From the NCBI GenBank assembly GCA_963765875.1, contig CAVXYK010000022.1, forward strand, positions 1 through 64,000: 64,000 nucleotides of DNA, read 5' to 3'. Below the pieces are notes generated by a model. It searched no databases, was not told where the DNA came from, and saw nothing but the letters and a program-made list of their open reading frames with translations. This DNA is from JAWKOK01 sp963765875 (GTDB lineage: Bacteria; Chloroflexota; Anaerolineae; Caldilineales; Caldilineaceae). Within the stretch, counting starts at the first letter, position 1; every line of letters begins with the position of its first letter. Of the stretch, positions 61,877-64,000 are shown piece after piece. Made by a program: the position numbers and the translations under genes.

Positions 61877-64000
61877 CTACCCTTCCGACAGCCCCCGCAA
61901 CTCCCCATCAACCGCATCCAACGTCTCTGATGAAAGTATGTGGGGCACGAAGCCGGCAATGGCCTCCAGCGTCATGTCCATGGCCATGCCCACTTGGGGC
62001 GAGTCGACCATGTCGGGCAGATGCGCAGCCAGGATGGCCTTGCCCGCTGGGTTGGCTAGGATTTGACGCAGCGTGCTCTGCCGGCTCAACGGTTGAACCG
62101 AGGCCGCGGCTTCGCCGGCAGGTGACTCAGGCACTGTCAACGTGAAGATGGTTGACGCGTGGATTTCCCTGGCCGAACTGCCGACCATCACTTCAAACGC
62201 ACCATCTTCGGCGACCCAGGCGTGTCGAGCATCGTCGTAGAACATAAGATCGTCCGGACCCAGCGTCAACGTGACCGTCTTGGTTTCCCCAGGAGCCAAT
62301 GACAACTTGGCAAAGGCCTTCAACTCCTTGGGCGGTCGCATCAGGCTCGATTCAACGTCCGACACGTAGAGTTGGACAATCTCCTTGCCGGCCAAGTCAC
62401 CGCTGTTGGTGATGTCGATGCTGGCCGTAATGGTCTCCCCCAGTTCATACGCCGCCTTATCCAGACGTAGATTATCGTAGACAAACGAGGTGTAGGAGAG
62501 ACCGTAGCCGAAGGGGAAGCGCGGCTCGATGGCCTTCTTGTCATAGTAGCGATAGCCCACGAAGATACCCTCGCCGTAGACCACCTTGCCGTTGTCGCCC
62601 GGATAGTTGATGTAGGCCGGGTTGTCCTCCAGCCGCATGGGGAAGGTCTGGGGCAGCTTGCCGGAGGGATTGACGGCGCCAAAGAGCACGTCGGCGATGG
62701 CATTGCCGCACTCCTGGCCCGGGAACCAGGCTTCCAGCAGCGCCGGGACGTGGTCGATCCACTCCATGGTCAACGGCGAGCCGTTGTTGAGCACGACCAC
62801 CGTGTTGGGATTGGCCGCAGCCACGCGTTCGATCAGCTCGGCCTGTCGACCAGGTAAGTCCATGTCCGGTCGGTCGAAGCCCTCGCTCTCCCACTCTTCG
62901 CTGGTTCCCACAAAGACCAGGGCCACGTCGGCGGCTGCCGCCAGCTGCTCAGCCTCAACAATTGGATCGCCAACCTCTTTCTCCATTGCACCGACGACTA
63001 GCGCCGCCAGCGCCGTGGCCCGCTCACGGCTATATTCGACCACAATTTCATGGCTCACACCGCCGGTCAGCGCCAAGTCGGTCGTGACTTCGTAGCTGCC
63101 CATACCGAAGAAGGAACCACCGGGCCGCATGGTCTCCCAGTTGTCGAGCACCAACTCATCGTCGAGATAGAGACGGCTGACGCCGGCGCTGGTCAAGGCA
63201 AAGGTGTAGTCGCCCGACGTCGGCGGCGTGATTGTGCCGCTGAGCCGCGCCGAGAATTCCTGTGGATTGATACCGGGACCGACTTCACCGAACCAGAGCG
63301 TCTGCAAGCGCTCCACGCTCTGCGTACGAACCGCCTCGCCCGAGAAATCTAGGCTGTTGAAGAACTCGATGGTCAGCGCGCCCGGATCGCCGCCCGAGGT
63401 CGACAACCAGGCCGGCTCGATGACCGGCACCGCCTTGTGGTTGCTGCATCCACGGGCAAAGTTGATCTCTACGCTGTCGCCGCACCGGGTGTGAACACCA
63501 TCCAGCGGCGAGACGAAGTAGTGGGCATTGACCTGGGCGCTGCCGCCGCCCATGGCTCGCGCAACCGGTGCGTTGGGTCCGATGACGGCGATGGACTCAA
63601 GTTGTCCACGTTCAAGGGCAGCAGGCCGCCCTCGTTCTTGAGCAGCACGATACCCTCGGCCGCGGCCTCACGGATCACAGCGCGGTGCTCGGGCCGGTCG
63701 ACGGCCTGCTCCGGTGCTTCAGGGTTCTCCATCAATCCAGACTTGAGAACCACGTCGAGAAGACGCCGCACCTTGTCGTCGATAATCGACTCAGCGACAT
63801 CACCGGCTCTGACCGCAGCCAACAGGTTGTCGCCCAAGAAGCGCGCCGGGCCCGGCATCTCCAGATCAAGCCCGGCGTTGGCGACCTCGACGGTGCTGTT
63901 GGTACCGAACCAATCGGAGACCACAAAGCCCTCAAAGCCCCACTCATCGCGCAGGATCTCGGTCAGCGTGTACGGATTGGCGCTGCAATAGTCGCCGTTG
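61877..64000 (-). pseudogene. GH3 beta-glucosidase with PA14 insert, 5' end outside the window, one frameshift
   Basis: This glycoside hydrolase of family GH3 cleaves terminal beta-linked sugars. Inside the window, the catalytic nucleophile Asp lies in VVSDWFGT (near 63920). The second domain (AVIREAAAEGIVLLKNEGG, then SIAVIGPNAPVARAMGGGSA) carries a PA14 carbohydrate-binding module (LTIEFFNSLDFSGEAV ... PPTSGDYTFALTSAGVSRLY). GH3 motifs DMDLPGRQAELIERVAAANP, MEWIDHVPALLEAWFPGQE and the Fn3-like end follow. A missing C in CCCTTGAACG near 63600 shifts the frame. A C-terminal tail of about 80 residues (after TLTVPESPAG) follows the Fn3-like domain. Confidence 0.9.

Overview
The window looks like an accessory-rich stretch of a Chloroflexota genome, probably an Anaerolineae or Caldilinea-like lineage (inference). 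Supporting signs are a 1625-residue exported protein ending in an FLPQVMK-type tail (the LPxV(M/L)(R/K) end common on secreted Chloroflexota proteins), a MalT-like LuxR regulator followed by a short protein I recall from that phylum, many enolase-superfamily enzymes with sulfatases, and dense palindromic intergenic repeats. No tRNA, rRNA, CRISPR array or replication origin was seen.

Layout. 0.2-7.4 kb: an enolase-superfamily enzyme, a small exported repeat protein and a giant cell-surface protein. 7.6-11.3 kb: an IS4-type element placed 13 bp before a PP2C phosphatase gene, then an IS200-type element. 11.3-19.9 kb: acetyltransferase, GH29 fucosidase, nucleotidyltransferase, uronate-dehydrogenase-like SDR, sulfatase, aldo/keto reductase and a second enolase-superfamily enzyme. 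20.3-26.6 kb: a MalT-like regulator, an operator-like array of GGGGA boxes and a set of stress or membrane genes. 26.6-39.8 kb: a chromosomal integron. It has an IntI-type integrase at the right and eight attC-like sites with divergently oriented cassette genes to the left. The array is invaded by an IS3 element, a large serine-recombinase element sitting inside that IS3, an IS1182 element and an IS91 transposase. 39.8-47 kb: sulfatase, TIM-barrel isomerase, Nudix, mannonate dehydratase, a third enolase-superfamily enzyme and a Zn-alcohol dehydrogenase. 47.2-52.8 kb: a urease operon in the order F-D-A-B-C-G with no ureE, in which UreG carries a 200-residue extra domain. 53.3-57.5 kb: hydrolase, APH(6)-like kinase and a toxin-antitoxin locus destroyed by an IS and a MITE. 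57.8-60.3 kb: a SulP transporter and a universal stress protein behind an attenuator-like leader. 60.5-64 kb: a truncated PIN/Phd locus, a methyltransferase and a GH3 glycosidase with a PA14 domain that runs off the right edge.

How the genes work together: GH29, GH3, two sulfatases, three enolase-superfamily dehydratases or racemases, UxuA, SDR, AKR, Zn-ADH and the sugar isomerase read as a dispersed gene set for breaking down sulfated, fucose- or uronate-containing polysaccharide (inference). The urease operon is a separate nitrogen module.

Caution: at least nine non-mobile genes carry single-base frameshifts (GH29, a membrane protein at 10.8 kb, one enolase-superfamily enzyme, DUF2306, DUF5615, ureF, ureC, GH3). 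Several lie in short homopolymers. Uncorrected long-read indels are as likely as true gene decay; I mark these genes as pseudogene but describe the reconstructed products.
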